A stretch of 64,000 bases of DNA from positions 186,001 through 250,000 of the forward strand of contig NW_020312381.1 in the NCBI RefSeq assembly GCF_002999335.1, in the 5' to 3' direction. The notes below the pieces were generated by a model that did not search any database, had not been told where the DNA came from, and saw only the letters and a program-made list of their open reading frames with translations. Position numbers and translations under genes: made by a program. This DNA is from Cyclospora cayetanensis (Eukaryota > Apicomplexa > Conoidasida > Eucoccidiorida > Eimeriidae). This document shows, piece after piece, positions 33,171 through 46,700 of the stretch. The first letter of the stretch is position 1, and each line of letters starts with the position of its first letter.

Positions 33171-34782
33171 ATGGCGGACGCAAAGGCACGGCTCAGTCCG
33201 ATGGAGGACACAATCGCAAAGATGTTGATTTGCAAGGTAGGGGCTGCAGTTGAGGCTTGAAGTTGTTCTGTCCCTGACCATGGAATGTACTTCTCCCTTT
33301 CCCGGAAGCAGGAAGCACATATGTGATGCAATCTGAGAAGCGGTCGGGGGGGAACTGGGAAATTTGCTTCATTTACAGCCCCCACTCTAGGGATGCATGC
33401 TTTTTGTGCTGTGTGGGGTCAAGTGGCAGCTCAACGATTTGCCTAGTACATATTTTTGTATCATTTTCTCTAAGACTAGGAGCAGTGCAGCCACAGATGG
33501 ATACGCAGCTTCCGCCTCCTCAGCTCCCTCCTGCCGCCCTCTTTCGCAGTGGTGCGCACCACCCTGCAGGCCAACAGGTAGAAGTTCGGTATGCTGTTTC
33601 CGTTGTATGTACAGGTGCACATTGGAACGAAGAATGTGGAGCATAAGATGCGCCCCTACACGTACAAGGTAACGAACGAAGGCATTCACCTTATCAACCT
33701 GAAGAAGACTTACGAGAAGCTGTTGCTGGCAGCCCGCATCATCGTCGCCATCGAGAACCCTGCAGATATACTAGTGGTTTCCGCCCGTCCCTACGGATCG
33801 CGTGCTTCCCTGAAGTTCGCCCACTACACGGGTGCGCAGGCTGTGGCCTCTCGCTGGACCCCCGGGATGCTCACCAATCAAATTACAGCCAAATTCATGG
33901 AGCCCAGGCTCATCATTGTGACGGATCCCAGGACTGATGCTAGGGCTGTCAAGGAATCTTCTTACGCAAATGTGCCCGTCATCGGACTGTGCGACACCGA
34001 CTCGCCCCTGGATTACGTTGACGTTGCTATACCATGCAACAACAAGGTAGGATTTAGGGCTTGGGGAACGAGAAGGGCTCCACGTGGGAGGAAGTGTTTT
34101 CGAGGCAATTTGGAGGGAGCATTGTGAGCTTCTTTTCACGGGGTAGCGGCTCGAAACTAGCCATTTGGTGTGTGCTTTGCCCCTTTTCAGGGTTTGGAGT
34201 CGATTGCGCTGATGTACTGGCTACTGGCTCGGGAGGTGTTGTACTTGCGTGGCGAGCTGCCGCGGTCTCAGCAGTGGGATGTGATGGTGGATATGTTCTT
34301 TTGGAGAGATCCAGAGGAGCTCGAGAAGAAGGACAGGCTCGAGGACAAGGAAGCGGCCCCCCATGCGCAGCAGGTACACACAGAAGTATATTCGTCTCGT
34401 TTAGCAGCAAACGGATTGGACTTCTGGTTGAGAGCATACATGACCAGTGCCTGATTAGTATAGGAGGTTTGCATGGATGCCCTACTGCTTTGCTTGTGCC
34501 ACCTATTCGGCGTTGCTCGTGGGCTGTAGTCACAGGCTTTGGCCCTGTAGTAACGCTGCCCGAGGGAACCGCAGTCGGTTGTTGTCTTGGGCTTGATGCA
34601 TATTCTTCGAGATGTGCGACTTGTGATTTCAGGATCTGTCCCAGTGGAATGCGACTACTGGCGATTGGGGAGGAAAAGTCGCAGACTGGAACCCCGCAGC
34701 TGGCACTGGTGAGTGGACAGACCCCGCAGCTGCTCAGGCGGACTGGGGGGCCAGCGTGACCGCCACTGCCACCAAGTGGTGA
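33171..34782 (+). CDS. 40S ribosomal protein SA (uS2), exons 1 and 3-5 found
   Basis: Small ribosomal subunit protein uS2/laminin-receptor family. Exons seen: 33171-33236, 33615-34046, 34191-34373 and 34633-34782, each with GT-AG borders. Exon 1 is [16 protein letters not shown]. The next opens with [19 protein letters not shown] and runs through [78 protein letters not shown]. Exon 4 has [20 protein letters not shown] and [12 protein letters not shown]. The last has repeated W-containing units ([19 protein letters not shown]) and ends ATKW. Relatives have about eleven residues between ICK and the xHIGTKN block; these must come from a short exon within 33237-33614 that I could not find. Without it the exons still join in frame to 276 residues. 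Confidence 0.93.
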
Positions 34783-37049
34783 GGGGTCGTTGGTTTACAC
34801 ACACCACAGACCCCCAATTGAAGTTTTCGGCCCAGGGGGTATGAGAGTTCCGGTACAAAAACCAAAAATCGCAGCCATCAAGATGCGAAGTCTCGGCTTA
34901 ATCCACTTGGGTTTGCCCTTGCAAAAGACCATAATGGCGCAGGTTTTAGTAGTCTGGGGGCTTATGTAGCTGTTGGATTACGGGGTAGAGTACGTCCTAG
35001 TGAAAGTAGCGGGCTGGTAGCTACGGGGCGACGTGCTGTTTTGAGTGTGGCGCGTGCCTCGAGATAGTGGAACGCAGAAACCTAGCGCATGTAACGGGTT
35101 GTGGATATACGCCCAGTGAATCACAATAGGGAGTTTTGGGAGTACGAATGAAGCCGGAATTCCTGGATGTATGTTTTCTAGATAATATCTTTTTCTTTGT
35201 GTGTTCGTGTCTTCCCTGCTCCGTTGTGTGCTTATATGTACGTTGTGTTGGCACATTAGAGCATAGACGGGTCTTCCGGTTAGGTGCCATTCCCTGGCTG
35301 GCGGGCTGATCGGTACTTGAGTTCAGTCCTTGTTTTCCTCTTAAGGGGCCTTTGCTTTTTGGCACCCTGGGACTGGGCTTGGGGGCTTTCTCAGTAAGCA
35401 CGATTTACTACTGGAGATGCGTAAATCTCTTCGAAGGCAAGCTATTTGCATCCAGCGAGGCATGCCAATTGATACTGGTCGTGGAAATCACAATTTAGGC
35501 GCTACCGGAAGCTCGGCATCCAGTGATCCCTGCAGAACGGTGACATCACGGCGTGCGCGAGCTGGCTGTTGCTACATCACGAGAATAGTGACACTGCGTA
35601 GGATAGTGAAGCAGTGGCTTGCAGCGACTAAAGGCTCGGTAGTAATGTTTTAGGCTGATGCCTTGCTGGGGCCTTGAGCGAAAATTGTTTTCTGGGTGCA
35701 GCAGCAAACGTAAGCCTCGTGGTATCCAGGTGTTGACGCTGCTCGTGTCTTGTCAAATGTAACGCTTCATCCAAGCTCTCCGTAGGTAGACTCTTTGCTT
35801 TATAGTTGATGCAAATTTAAGAGAGAGCTATTAAAATGCTTTGAGGAGAGTTCCTGGCTTTCGCTGCCCGATCCCCTCAGACTTCTTGACATGAGGAACG
35901 CGGGTTGCGGAGCCACCGCTGAACTAGTGTATATTTTGACTACCCTTGTACGCATTACTCCTTTTTCCGCAGCGGTGAGCTCACATTTCAGCACTCTGAT
36001 GACAGTGAGATATCGCGGGACCGCGACGGTGTTGTTCGACCCATTTTTCGTCTTTCGCAAGTGTGCTTGTCTTTCTTCCCGTCAACCAATCCACTGTTTG
36101 TCATTCTCGCTTGCACCGTTTCAATGCACTGAATTTGTCTTTTAACCAGCCTGAGGAATGGCAACAGGAAGGGAACTCTTCCGCTGCTGCATACTGTTGG
36201 CTTCAGCATGCAATACCGAACACGTGGGTGGTTTATGAAGTAAGGAAGGAGGATAGAACGGGCAAAGCTATGCTTAAGAATTTCTAATACTCTAGCTAAA
36301 TTAACTAAGAATTCGTATAGAGTTGACAGACTGGGTTTGCCTTTTCAAATGTCATGTTTATTGCAGAATATTTTACTTCGAAACACGAAGGCCCACTGTT
36401 GTGGGCGTGTGCGCTAGAAGCTAACTGCAGCTACCTGTGAATGTTTGCAGCATTTAGAGGGCTCAGCTGACCGCACTCTGTGTACCCTCTCTCCTCAAGT
36501 CAGGAACTTCGTGGAGCGCGAGTAGGGGAAAAGGAGCTCTCTAGGTTTTTTTCAATCGTTTGTACTGAAATGAAGCGAGTCTGATGAAGATCTTATTTGA
36601 AGCAACACATTGAGTGTGGCCTTGGTGCTTGGTAAGCCTAGAATCCTCCACTACTACGGCTACCCTAGGATCCTCCCCCTCCATACCAGTCACTTGCCAG
36701 CGCAGCAAATTCTGTGAATAATTGGGAGAGCTTTGAAATTTTTTTGGAAATCAATGTTGACGATTCGTCTGTGGCACCTCCAACTTTTAATATTTTGTAT
36801 AGAATAAGGAAGAGCGTTAATTCACGAAACAACCGCAAATTACTCTACCCACCTAGCAGCAAAACTGTTCGTCTGATCACCTGGTGCATAACCACAATGC
36901 CTGTCGGATCCCAGGTTTAAAATTGCAGGCTTGGAACACACAGCCGAGAAGCCTGCATGCCTTTTTCGCGGATTGTGCATACATTCGCAAGCACGTCAGC
37001 CTTTCTCTGACTCTCTCCCCCGGCAAAGTTGATGGATCAACGTTAAGCA
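34783..37049. other. start of the gene-empty segment
   Basis: About 2.3 kb after RPSA. G exceeds C on the + strand in the lines I counted (for example 19 G and 8 C in 34921-34980). No frame or retroelement motif that I can support. Confidence 0.45.
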
Positions 37050-38560
37050 CTAGATCCAGGCGTGGATCGTAGAGGGGCTCTTAGTATAGATCAAGGATGC
37101 TGGAGAGCAACAAGTAGACAGGTGCACTGTTGAATTATAATCTCGCTCAGCACAAGAAAGAAAATTAGGCCAAGCATCTGGGCTTTTCGAAGCACGGAGT
37201 TGCAAATACTGCACTGCTAGTGTTTGCTGTTGGTGCGCTCCATTTGCCCATATGTGGCTATGGTCAATGTGTAGGTTGGCCTTAAAGGCACTAGAAGGCG
37301 CATGGACCGGTTTCGGAATCCTTTCCATGACAATGTTTCCGACAGGGGCCTTGGAGCTTTCAGAGGGGAGTTAAGAGATTCGAGCAACTTTCTGAGCCGT
37401 GGCATGGCTGCAGCAAGGATTAAGGGGGGAACATATATTCAGGCTATTGATTACGACGTGGATGCTATTCCGACCCTTAACCTTGGGCAATGGAGCAATA
37501 AAGTCCATACTCCGGTCAGGCCAAATCCTTCTAGGAATAGAAAGGTTTTGCAACTGACCAGCAATCAACTTCAGGATTTTCAGAGTCCTGAAAGCTCTTC
37601 GCCAGGTACAGTACTGATGATCAGTCAGGAATACATTGATGGCCATAAGAATAGTTCCAGCTTACTTCGCGCTACACGACGCCGTGAAAAGTTCTGTTTC
37701 CGCGCCGCACACTCCTCCTGGGATCCTATGAAGCCATGAGAATAACAGGCAATGAGTTGTTGCTTTGGAAGACCCTGGCCTGTTGGGAGAGTACACACGC
37801 ACCACTCTGTTATTAGCATTGGATGTTGGAGGTAAAGGACGCTTGTAATCGGACTGTGCGAATGCTGGAGGAGTTGTAAGGCAACCGATTAGCATCCATG
37901 CTGCGGCAATACATTCCTCTGCTCATATCACAGATTGCTTTTTCCCAAGTAGATGAGCTAACGAAGCAACACTGAGATCAAGGAAAGCATTAGATTTACG
38001 GCAACAAGATGCATACATGCAAAAATTCTCTTCGTCCATGGGGATGTGCAAAAGTAAAGGACACACGTTGATTGCTTTGATTTTGCGTTTGACCCAACTC
38101 GGTGCCACACCAAAACACAAAGCCCGATGAACGCCATGATTTACTAGAAAAAATATTCATAGTCTGCCTTCACACACCATTGCGTGCCCCGCAACAGCTG
38201 ATGCGCACGCCGTAGTTGCTGAGGTACTGTTGAACGTTCCGGTTGGTTACAAGGACGTCGTTCTTATAGACTACCAACCAGACCTTCTTAATAGGTTCAT
38301 GGAATATCAGTTAATTTGATGCCGCAGGTCTGCTAGGACATTATCAAGTCCAGTTGGCATGCAAATGCAGTGGAATTTACTCACGTTCGCAAGTGAGCAC
38401 GTGTGGAGATATCAAGCTCAATGAACACTCTTATCGGCCTTCCAGAAAGCCCTCGCAAACTCCATCTCAGAAAACAATAATTTTCCCTCCGGTTTTGGAA
38501 ATTATCAAAATAATCCCTACATACGGACTCGGAATTAATAGTGCTTCTCATGCTTTCATG
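37050..38560 (-). mobile_element. Ty3/gypsy retrotransposon relic A (reverse transcriptase to integrase)
   Basis: Decayed pol read from high to low coordinates with several frame changes and stops. Near 38510-38480 there is KTGGKIIVF, like the KKDGxxRxCVDYR finger motif. At about 38420 IELDISTR replaces the KIDLxSGYHQ block. At about 38360 FHCICMPTGLDNVLADL aligns with FEFLVMPFGLTNAPATF. At about 38270 WLVVYKNDVLV replaces the YLDD box. Near 38070-38010 IKAINVCPLLLHIP is the RNase H entry. At 37690-37650 a LFLWPS piece fits the integrase zinc-binding end. At 37570-37490 RIWPDRSMDFIAPLPKVKG fits the integrase core. At 37250-37080 come the GQMERTN-like piece and YNSTVHLSTCCSPASLIYT. No long terminal repeats were identified. 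Clearly inactive. Confidence 0.85.
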
Positions 38561-40526
38561 CTCAATGTATCAACTGCAGCACGCCTGAAGGCCATAGCCT
38601 GGCTTTACTATAAGGCGAGTTCATCGGATAAACGAATCAGTAATTTGATTTAGCAGTACCGGCAATGCAAAATCTACATTTAGAGACGGTTTAACCATTC
38701 AATATTGCGTTGCGTACTCCGGAACGTGCAACCTAAGGTGAGGCTTTGGAGAAATACCTTTTCCATTTGTCCAGTGAACTTCAGTGGCGCATCAGCTACG
38801 GGCAACCTGCTGACGTGCAAGCTTTATTCGTCATTCTTCAGCCATGGGCATAATGAAGTCGGATTACCTTGCTAACTTGGAAGATGGTGGAATAACACGC
38901 AGTAATTTCAAAGTTTGAATAACGTCCTTCCCCATAATGACTTTTGTTACGCTAAACTGTTGCTAGCATGCGAACCTGACTATCATGAATCGGCAATAGG
39001 CCTCTATTGGCTGAGCTACGGGGGACTGAGAGTGCAGTGCCTTTCGTTTTTAAAGTGTCAGTGCTCATAAAGCCCCTTGAAGTACGAAGGAAGCAGCTAG
39101 AGGCACGATTGTAATGTTACCTTCCGGCATGGTGGACCGGGGTCAGCAGACACCCTGAGGAGCGGAGGGGCTCAGATAATACGGTTCATGCACGTGAATG
39201 TATAGAGCTTACGAGTGATTGGCGAGTTATTATAATAAGCGATGGTGGGCTGTGTGTTACGCGCCTGATGATTTGGTTAGGGAGAACTGGCAGGTCCTAC
39301 GAGGCGATCCCGGAGGCAACCAGACGAAGTCCTTTATCGCCATGTTGCTAGAACTTTTGTAGTTCTTTATCAAATCGATAAGTTTTATATCTCCATCAAG
39401 CACCCAACAAATTGAAAATGCCACAGAAGCAAAACTGTTGGCTTTCCCTAGATGTGTCAATATTAACTTATTTACAGACGCTGCCGGCAAGTGATTTGTG
39501 TGGATACACAGGATCCGAAGGGATGCTGAAGGTACACTAGACCGGAGTCTCTGAATTAATGGTGAAGGTAATGCCAACTTTAAAGGTTGACAGAAGAGGG
39601 GTCTCCGGATTCGTTGCCTGCGGGAGCATATACGGCTCTGTTCGGTTAACAGCGCTAGTCACCAAGGTTGGCACTCCTTATGTTACTTGGGAATTGTGCT
39701 TCCCTCGTGCATGTTTAACATGCAATACCAGCCATCATCTATGACTCGTTCAGAAACACCCAGTTTTTTTGCTACGGAGGTGTCTACATTAAGCTTCATG
39801 CTCATGGACCCGCAGATATCGTGTCTATGCACGCTTGCTTGTGCCTCTTCGGGAGGTTGGAAAGTGACTATGTTGCGTGTGCCAGCTGGACTAGCATACA
39901 AAACTGCGCTGAGGTACTGGTATCCTAGTGCGTTTTGTGAATCCCTTGAAACTTTTACTTGATGTTTGTTCCCTTTGAGAAGCCCACAGACATTAGTGCT
40001 CCGATGCAGCCAGGCTTCGCACCGCCGTGGTGGCGTCGGGTTTACCACCCCTGTCCCTGCTGGCAGTTCCAGATATAAATCTCCCCTTCTATTTCTCTTT
40101 GCACGGCGTAAGCTCACTTTTTCTTGTCATTAGCCTTGAGATCGCCATCAGACCTGCATGGGGATTGACGAAAAGGTACAAATTCTGCGGCTACCTTGGT
40201 CGTAGCATTTCTAGACGAACAGATGTGAAACACGAGAAAGTGTATTTTTACATGTGGAGGCAAGATGTAGCGGCATAGCCTACAGCTTGGCACACTATCA
40301 CGCTTATTATACATAATTGTGTATTAGAAAAGAAATCACTATCTGGTTTGGCTGCTCACATACCGTGTCGGCTGCAGAAGAGGGCTAGTTTGACTTAATA
40401 AATGAATGTTGTGTGTTTGTGCACTGAATGCTGTTCAACTAGTCGTCCATGATCGGAATGCTTAGGCTGAATAAAGCACATTTAAGGAGCCCTTAAGGAT
40501 GAGGGCATGGAGAGGCGGGAGCGTTT
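38561..40526. other. unassigned sequence, possible protease/gag remnant
   Basis: Minus-strand frame 40117-39683 contains DICGSMSMKLNVDTSVAKKL, which weakly resembles a retropepsin (D-x-G followed by A-KKLG) and would fit upstream of relic A. This is speculative. Nothing else seen. Confidence 0.3.
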
Positions 40527-41273
40527 TTGGACTTCGTACTTAGCTTTGTATTGGGTTTGGCGCTTAGTGTCTCCTTACAGCGGCTCTCGCTTAAATATTC
40601 GAGAGTGCGTAGGGTTACAAACTTCAGATATGGCTTCATCCCCACGCGTACTGGTTCATCAGATCAAACAGGTCCTCTCCCCTTGAGCACCGCAATAAAA
40701 CTAGCCTCACTCTCCATATTCGGCAACGAAGCAGTTGCTCAATCGCGCTAATGCTCCACCCAAACTTCAAGAAGCGTGTGTTCTATACAACGTAAAAGTG
40801 ATATGAAATCACTAGAACATCTTGTATTGCATTGACACTTTGGACTTGGTGTTACGCGGGTAGTTTACTCCGGGCCTCGGAATCTTTTGCACAACACCCG
40901 CTCTTCCATAAAAAAGTAGACCACTAGAAAATACGAGGTAGTTCTCTTGCTGGTGTTTCTTCCAGAGGTGTCCGCTGTTCCGGAGTGCCTATCCGAAGGC
41001 CTTTGCTTAGTTTTAATACTTAATACCCTCTCACGAGGCCTTGTGCCTACTCCTGTAAACTTTCGGGGCTTGAGGAGTATTGTAGCCCGTCAGAGCCACG
41101 CATTGTGGTATGTTAGCCTTCCTCCGCGTCCTCTGTTGAACTTTAGGACCCGCAGTCTGCTCAAAGTAGATGTACAACTCCTTTCTTTCATGCTTCCACC
41201 AACTACACATTTCCAACTAGTGTGCAAATGGAGCCATTTCTTCGCAGAAATTCGGAAAGTGACTGTAAGCTAG
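40527..41273 (+). mobile_element. Ty3/gypsy relic B (integrase C-terminal part)
   Basis: Plus-strand frames give RYGFIPTRTG at about 40630, like the YG-(F)-x-PR-(T)P element after the integrase core. From about 41100, SLLKVDVQLLSFMLPPTTHF followed by QLVCKWSHF aligns with the integrase SH3-like domain pattern GPFKVxxxxxxxAYxLxLPPxxxxHxVFHVSxL. It is opposite in direction to relic A. The first match is modest, the second clearer. Confidence 0.55.
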
Positions 41274-41543
41274 AAGAAATGCCTTGCTAATCTTGGGCAA
41301 CATCAGAAGTTCCCCTATCACCACCTTTCTGGAATAGGTCACACCAGGTCGTTTTTTCTATAATACCACATGCACAATCCCCGCCCCTGGGCATTCCGGA
41401 GCCTACCAGTCTTGAGGCCTACGAGCTAAGATTTGATGTGTCTGTGAAACAACAGAGATAGGCCTGGAACCACTCATCCGCTAAATGGAAGTTTACTTTT
41501 GCGTGCGCTTAGTTCAGCAAAAACACGATTCTAGATTACCAAT
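41274..41543. other. unassigned sequence in the graveyard
   Basis: No supported feature. Confidence 0.4.
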
Positions 41544-41966
41544 TTACTCAGTCAAATTCATCAGGGAACACCTGATACCTCGTGCAAACAGAGTAGCGAA
41601 CAAACTGGTACATTGATGTGTACTACATGAGACCACACAATTCCACTTGGGGTAGGGTGCTTTGGTACGCCTGAAGCAGGTGTAAATCCCCAGACTGACT
41701 GGACGAAATGATCCTGTCATTTTTGCGCTGCATGTTACATGATTGCATTTGACTACATTGTAATGATGGGTTTGCTGCTGTGAAGGGGTGTAGGCGAGGA
41801 ACGCCCAAGTAGTGATTTGTCCACGTAGTAACTCTTGAACCTGAATCAAGATGATAGGGCCTACGCACTTACTGCACAATGGCAAATGCAAATGCTGAAT
41901 GCCACGTTGAGCTGACAGCAACGCTTCTTGTAAGGAACTACTTTCATGCGTTTCACATCGACACAC
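41544..41966 (-). mobile_element. Ty3/gypsy relic H (end of RNase H)
   Basis: The minus-strand frame has LLRGQITTWAFLAYTPSQQQ then HYNVVKCNHV. It keeps the spacing of the RNase H end (RxxRWxxxLxxY....Y.xGKxNxVADALSR), with the terminal acidic residues lost. Only one domain is readable, so the call rests on spacing. Confidence 0.45.
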
Positions 41967-43194
41967 TCTCTGCGGATCTTATTCCATGACGTACCACTGC
42001 GCAAAATTATATTCACATATGCATGCACCAATTTTAGGTTTAATGCTTATTTCTGAGTAGACAGCTTTTAAAACACGCCCCACCACAAGAAAGCAGAAAC
42101 CTTCTGAACTAGGGCCTGCCAGTAAGCTGGATCTCCGTTATGCTGCCACAGGATGCGGCTGCGAGATTCACCGCGGCAAAGAGCGCAGCGCATGAACGAG
42201 CACTCGCAAAAAGTCTCAAAGAACGGAGCAAGAGTTTGGCAGGCCGTACTCTAAAATTGTGACTTCCCGCACAACTGTTGGAGTTATGCATACGCCGATA
42301 TGCATTTTTAGCCATCGAAAATGATATTTTTTGACTTGTGGGCACTACCTGCTATATTTTTGAGTTACGGTAAAAAAGGCATCCCGGTAGAAGTTGCCAA
42401 TATAGTGTACGCCTCTCGCATGGTCCCAAGAAGAGTACACGGCTTTCTCATAATCCTAAAGTCTTACCGCCTTGCGACTATGACCACTACGAGCGCAGAA
42501 AGCGAGGAGTTCATCGAAACCGTCTTACTGCCACAACCAATATGCAAACAAAAAACAATGCTCTTTTCTGGCCCTAAAGCAGCCTGCTAATTGTGCTGCA
42601 TGTTAACAACTGCTTCGAACTGCTGGAAGCAATGCTGTTTTTTAGCCTCATGGCACCTGTGCTGCACTTAAATTTTTGAGCATTATATCCATCCACAATG
42701 AGCGAGGTGACCGTTACAGTGAGATTATCACTATATCCGTTACTGCTGGTCCCGTATGTCTGCTCTAATTTGGAATCTTTGCTCTGCTAGTCCCATTTTT
42801 CTGTGTGGAAAGGGGTCCGCAAGCAGATGTGCTTGGGCTGCTGCCACCCTACAGCCTACGAACAACCCGTTCCACGACACGACAGCAGCAGAAGCTAAAC
42901 AGAACAAAGCCTGCTCCCTAAAGAGCCAGATACCTGATCCCTACAGCATGCCTTTGGCGAAAGTTCTTGACATGTTGAAACAAGGTTGCTGCACATTGCG
43001 ACATTAGCAGGGATTGTGTTCAGTGTATTTAAGGCGCTGATTGGTCTTCCTTCGTCATCATGTTTGTCGGTTACGTCATGACCGGACACAGACGTGTTCT
43101 ACTTTTCAGATGCCAGCAAGATAATGAGCTATTAGTTCCAAAACAAGGCATCTGTTTGAACGGATCGGCAGTGCTATATGCCACGGCGTAGCTC
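41967..43194. other. unassigned sequence in the graveyard
   Basis: About 1.2 kb. A minus-strand frame at 42345-42109 has a leucine/alanine-rich stretch that could be reverse transcriptase thumb, but I cannot support it. Confidence 0.35.
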
Positions 43195-43786
43195 TCAATC
43201 CATCTGGGCTGCACTGTACTTGTGCCTATAGACGATGGAAACACTGCATACACACACAATAAGGATATTTCTGTGGGACACTTGGAACTTTTGTAGAATT
43301 CCCACACATGCGCACACAAGCGGTCGGTTTCCCCCCGATATGGGCAGTGGAATAAGCATTATTGCGCAGAAGCGAAACGAGTGAGGAGCGAGTGGGCTTG
43401 GTAAAACCAACTCGGCCCGCTGCAGCCAATGGCTATGCGTAAGGCTATGCCTGCATATATATCGTAGAAAGACTAGATTTGCCACGAACAGACCCCTGAT
43501 ACGGCATGGCTTAATGTTCAGGATGAGGGTCATGGTGGTAGAATTGCCCAGCATAGATTTGACGCATGTCCTCATGCCAAGAAAAACAAAATTACCGAAG
43601 ACATCTGGCCGAAGCAAGTCCTTCGATTGCAGACCACCCTGTTAGCAGGGCCCAACGCGTAGGGTAGCTACGGTGTCGATGTTCACAGCACGGCCTCAAC
43701 AACATCCTACATCCCACCATCTCCGTAATCCACGTAGGGTCAAGAGAGAAGACCAAAAGGACTGCACACCCATGCCAATGTGTCAA
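43195..43786 (-). mobile_element. Ty3/gypsy relic G (integrase catalytic core)
   Basis: Two overlapping frames on the minus strand give, in order, GLASARCLR then PDVFGNFVFLGMRTCVKSML, GNSTTMTLILNIKP, NLVFLRYICRHSLTHSHWLQ and RAELV. This follows the core pattern G-x-P-x-x-I-x-SDRD-x-xFxSxFW...LGxxxxxSxxxHPQxDGQxERxNxxLxxYLRxx....W...L..AE. The HPQTDGQ motif and the SDRD aspartate are degraded, so it is inactive. Confidence 0.65.
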
Positions 43787-46700
43787 GCGCTAGCCAGGTA
43801 AATCCGACAAATTGGCTGCCTTCACTAGGAGACACAGTCGAAAGGCCAGTTCCCTCTCGCCCGATCATTAAAATCGCTCTTCGGAAGGAGCATAGTCATA
43901 CTCCTTTATCCCGCTTCGCAGGCTGACATAGAGAGAGCAACACTCATAAAGCAGTGCCCTCCATGCAACTGATGACAGTCAAGCATCTTGACTATAAACA
44001 GCCTCCTGCCAAATAATATGTAACAATCTCTATACCATTCTAGGAATGATCACAGTAAGGGCCATCCGTTCGTGTGTAGCACTGCAACACACGATCAGAC
44101 TGTCATGCAGACACGCTGAACGGTGGTTCCACCAATCACAGATAAGAACATTCACGTAGTCACTGTTGCCTTGTGCTGTAGCAGCCAGCACTGTCTTTGC
44201 ATATTACACATGCTTTACCAAACAACGGAAAATACCATGCTCACTACCACTGCAATTCAAAGCCTAAAAATTTTGCTAGCTAGCATTTCAGCACTATCTC
44301 GGTCGTACATAGCCATTTAAGCCTGCTGGAGAAGTCCCTTGTCAAGAATGCTCACAATTCCAAGTTAGGTGTCACCGCAGCGTGCACACATATTTCCTCT
44401 AGCATCGGAACTACTGCAAGTGCCTATGCTGCAAAGACGAAACCAAACTCCGTGCAGGCAGTCGTACTTTCCCACAAAATATCCAAAAGTTCTGCCGTAG
44501 CTCCTCCCCCTTCCAGCCTTGATTTCACAATTTCACCGCTTGCTTTTTAGCTTCAGCTACGTTCAAACAATTATCACGCATATACCTCACTAGAGCCTCC
44601 TACCACGAATCACACAGCAATACACCTCATTTCTAAATCTTCACCTGACGCAATGTCTCCATTCACGCAAAAAACCGGAATAATTTTCAACCACGCACTC
44701 ATGCACATGTGCGCTATCTCATGTCATGTATGGCACGACTCAATGTATCGTCCGCCTATGCAACACAACTGTGAGCGACCAGGAACACCCGGAAAGCTTT
44801 GCCAGATCCTGGACCATCAAGCTGTATTGCTACTAATTGCCATCCAAATAGATGAATTATCGCACAAGCACTTTTAAAACCATGCGCAATACACACTTTA
44901 CACCAAATAATCACCTTCTACTAGCCAGAACTGCACTGCCGCCAAGATAACGAGTGCACGAAAACCTCTCCATCACTACATACGCCATCACACCTCGTAG
45001 CAGCTGTCCTTTGTATACAAAATCGGCACATAGGGCTGTGGTGTTACAACCAGCCTGTCACTGAGGCATTGTGTCCTAATAGCTTCACTGAACTCCCCTT
45101 CAGTGTAGGTATTTTAGTGCAGGGAACACTTTTGCTACATTACCTGCCCCTTTCTCGCATAGTGCATATGCTACTGCCACCCATGCCCACAGCCACTCTG
45201 ATTTAGGGCTTCACAAATTCCTACTATACCTGCCTCTTGACCTGATACACATTATGTGACACTCAGCTTTGCTTGGTAAGTTTTAGATCAAACAGCTCTA
45301 GCAGATGCGAGCAAGGCGCCCGCTGCCCTTTCCTTACCCTTTCCTCCTGGCGCCTGCGCTTGCGCTCATGAGGTCGGTATGCTGAATAGACTTAAAGCAA
45401 CTTTTCTGGATACATACATGCGTCGCCCAAAGTGATACAAAACGTAACAGGGCAAACTCCAGGTATGCTCTGCCTACGTTCAAAATACTAAAACACTTAG
45501 GTATCTCTACAGACACATATTCACGCTACATACAACGGTATAGGCTATCACACTTAATGCAGCACCCTCTACGCTCCAATATGCCGCAGGAAGGCACATA
45601 GAAAAAATACTCAAAGTAACTAAACCATCGACCTACATGCCTGATTTGCCTTGATGCATGACCTATCAGTGAATACCACAGCCAAATCAACACACCCAAG
45701 CATACTAAGCAGAAAAAATCTCATCCTCCAGCATCTTCGTTTTCAGATGCACAGGTCAGGCAAAATCTGCATCCGCCTTGCCCCACTGCAATCTCATTCA
45801 CAACAAACTAGAAGCATACTCACACTAGCAAAAAGAATAATCGTATACATAGCCTATCTCAGCCAGCCGCCTTGCCCATACACACCTGCACTGACTCCAA
45901 CCAACGATTACGTCAAAATACCTCCAGCTCGCTACACCAAATAAACTCCCATATTCCTATGCTTACACGCCAACGAACATCCAGCACTGATCCACTCAAC
46001 CATAATTCCTTCACTCAGACAGCAGGCACCCTAACATTTATTCCCAACAGTATACTGAAGCACGAGGCGTTGGCTCTACACGTTCGTTAGCCGCCCACAC
46101 AGGAGCTGGACTAGGCAGTACACAGACACAAAAGAATACTCCCAATCGTGACAGTCACCATCATCACTGCGATCCGAAATTAGGGCTCTCCCACTTGCAG
46201 TCTACCTAGCTCCGCTGTCACACCTACGGTCTAATTCATTCACCAGTGCTGAGTATTCCTGTTCCCTCCTACTCCTGTACCGTCAAGTGAGCTGCCCCTG
46301 TCCTATCTGTGTACACTCCTTCCAACACCTAAACTACTGAAGCCGGTTATTCTGCATGGATACACGCAATTTCCCTGCATACAAGGTGCATTCGACAATC
46401 CAATGCAGGCTCCCAACTGCCCCATGGGCGTCCTCGGTGAGGATGCCAGCCTTCAAACGGACTACTAGCTTTCCGCGCGCAGTGCGTCATCCGCTCACCA
46501 AACACATATCTTGCACAACACTCTATACAGCGAAGCAGAGTCTACAGGACAGGTACAGGAAGCCCCTCGCAACACTACGCCATGTTCATGTCCCCCAGCA
46601 AGAGCCCTGTTTCGCTGCCACCAAGCATGCATGCCAACCGCAATGCATTTTTAATTTTCTCTTCGTCGCCTACCGACAGCAAATTCACCTACCCTAAAGC

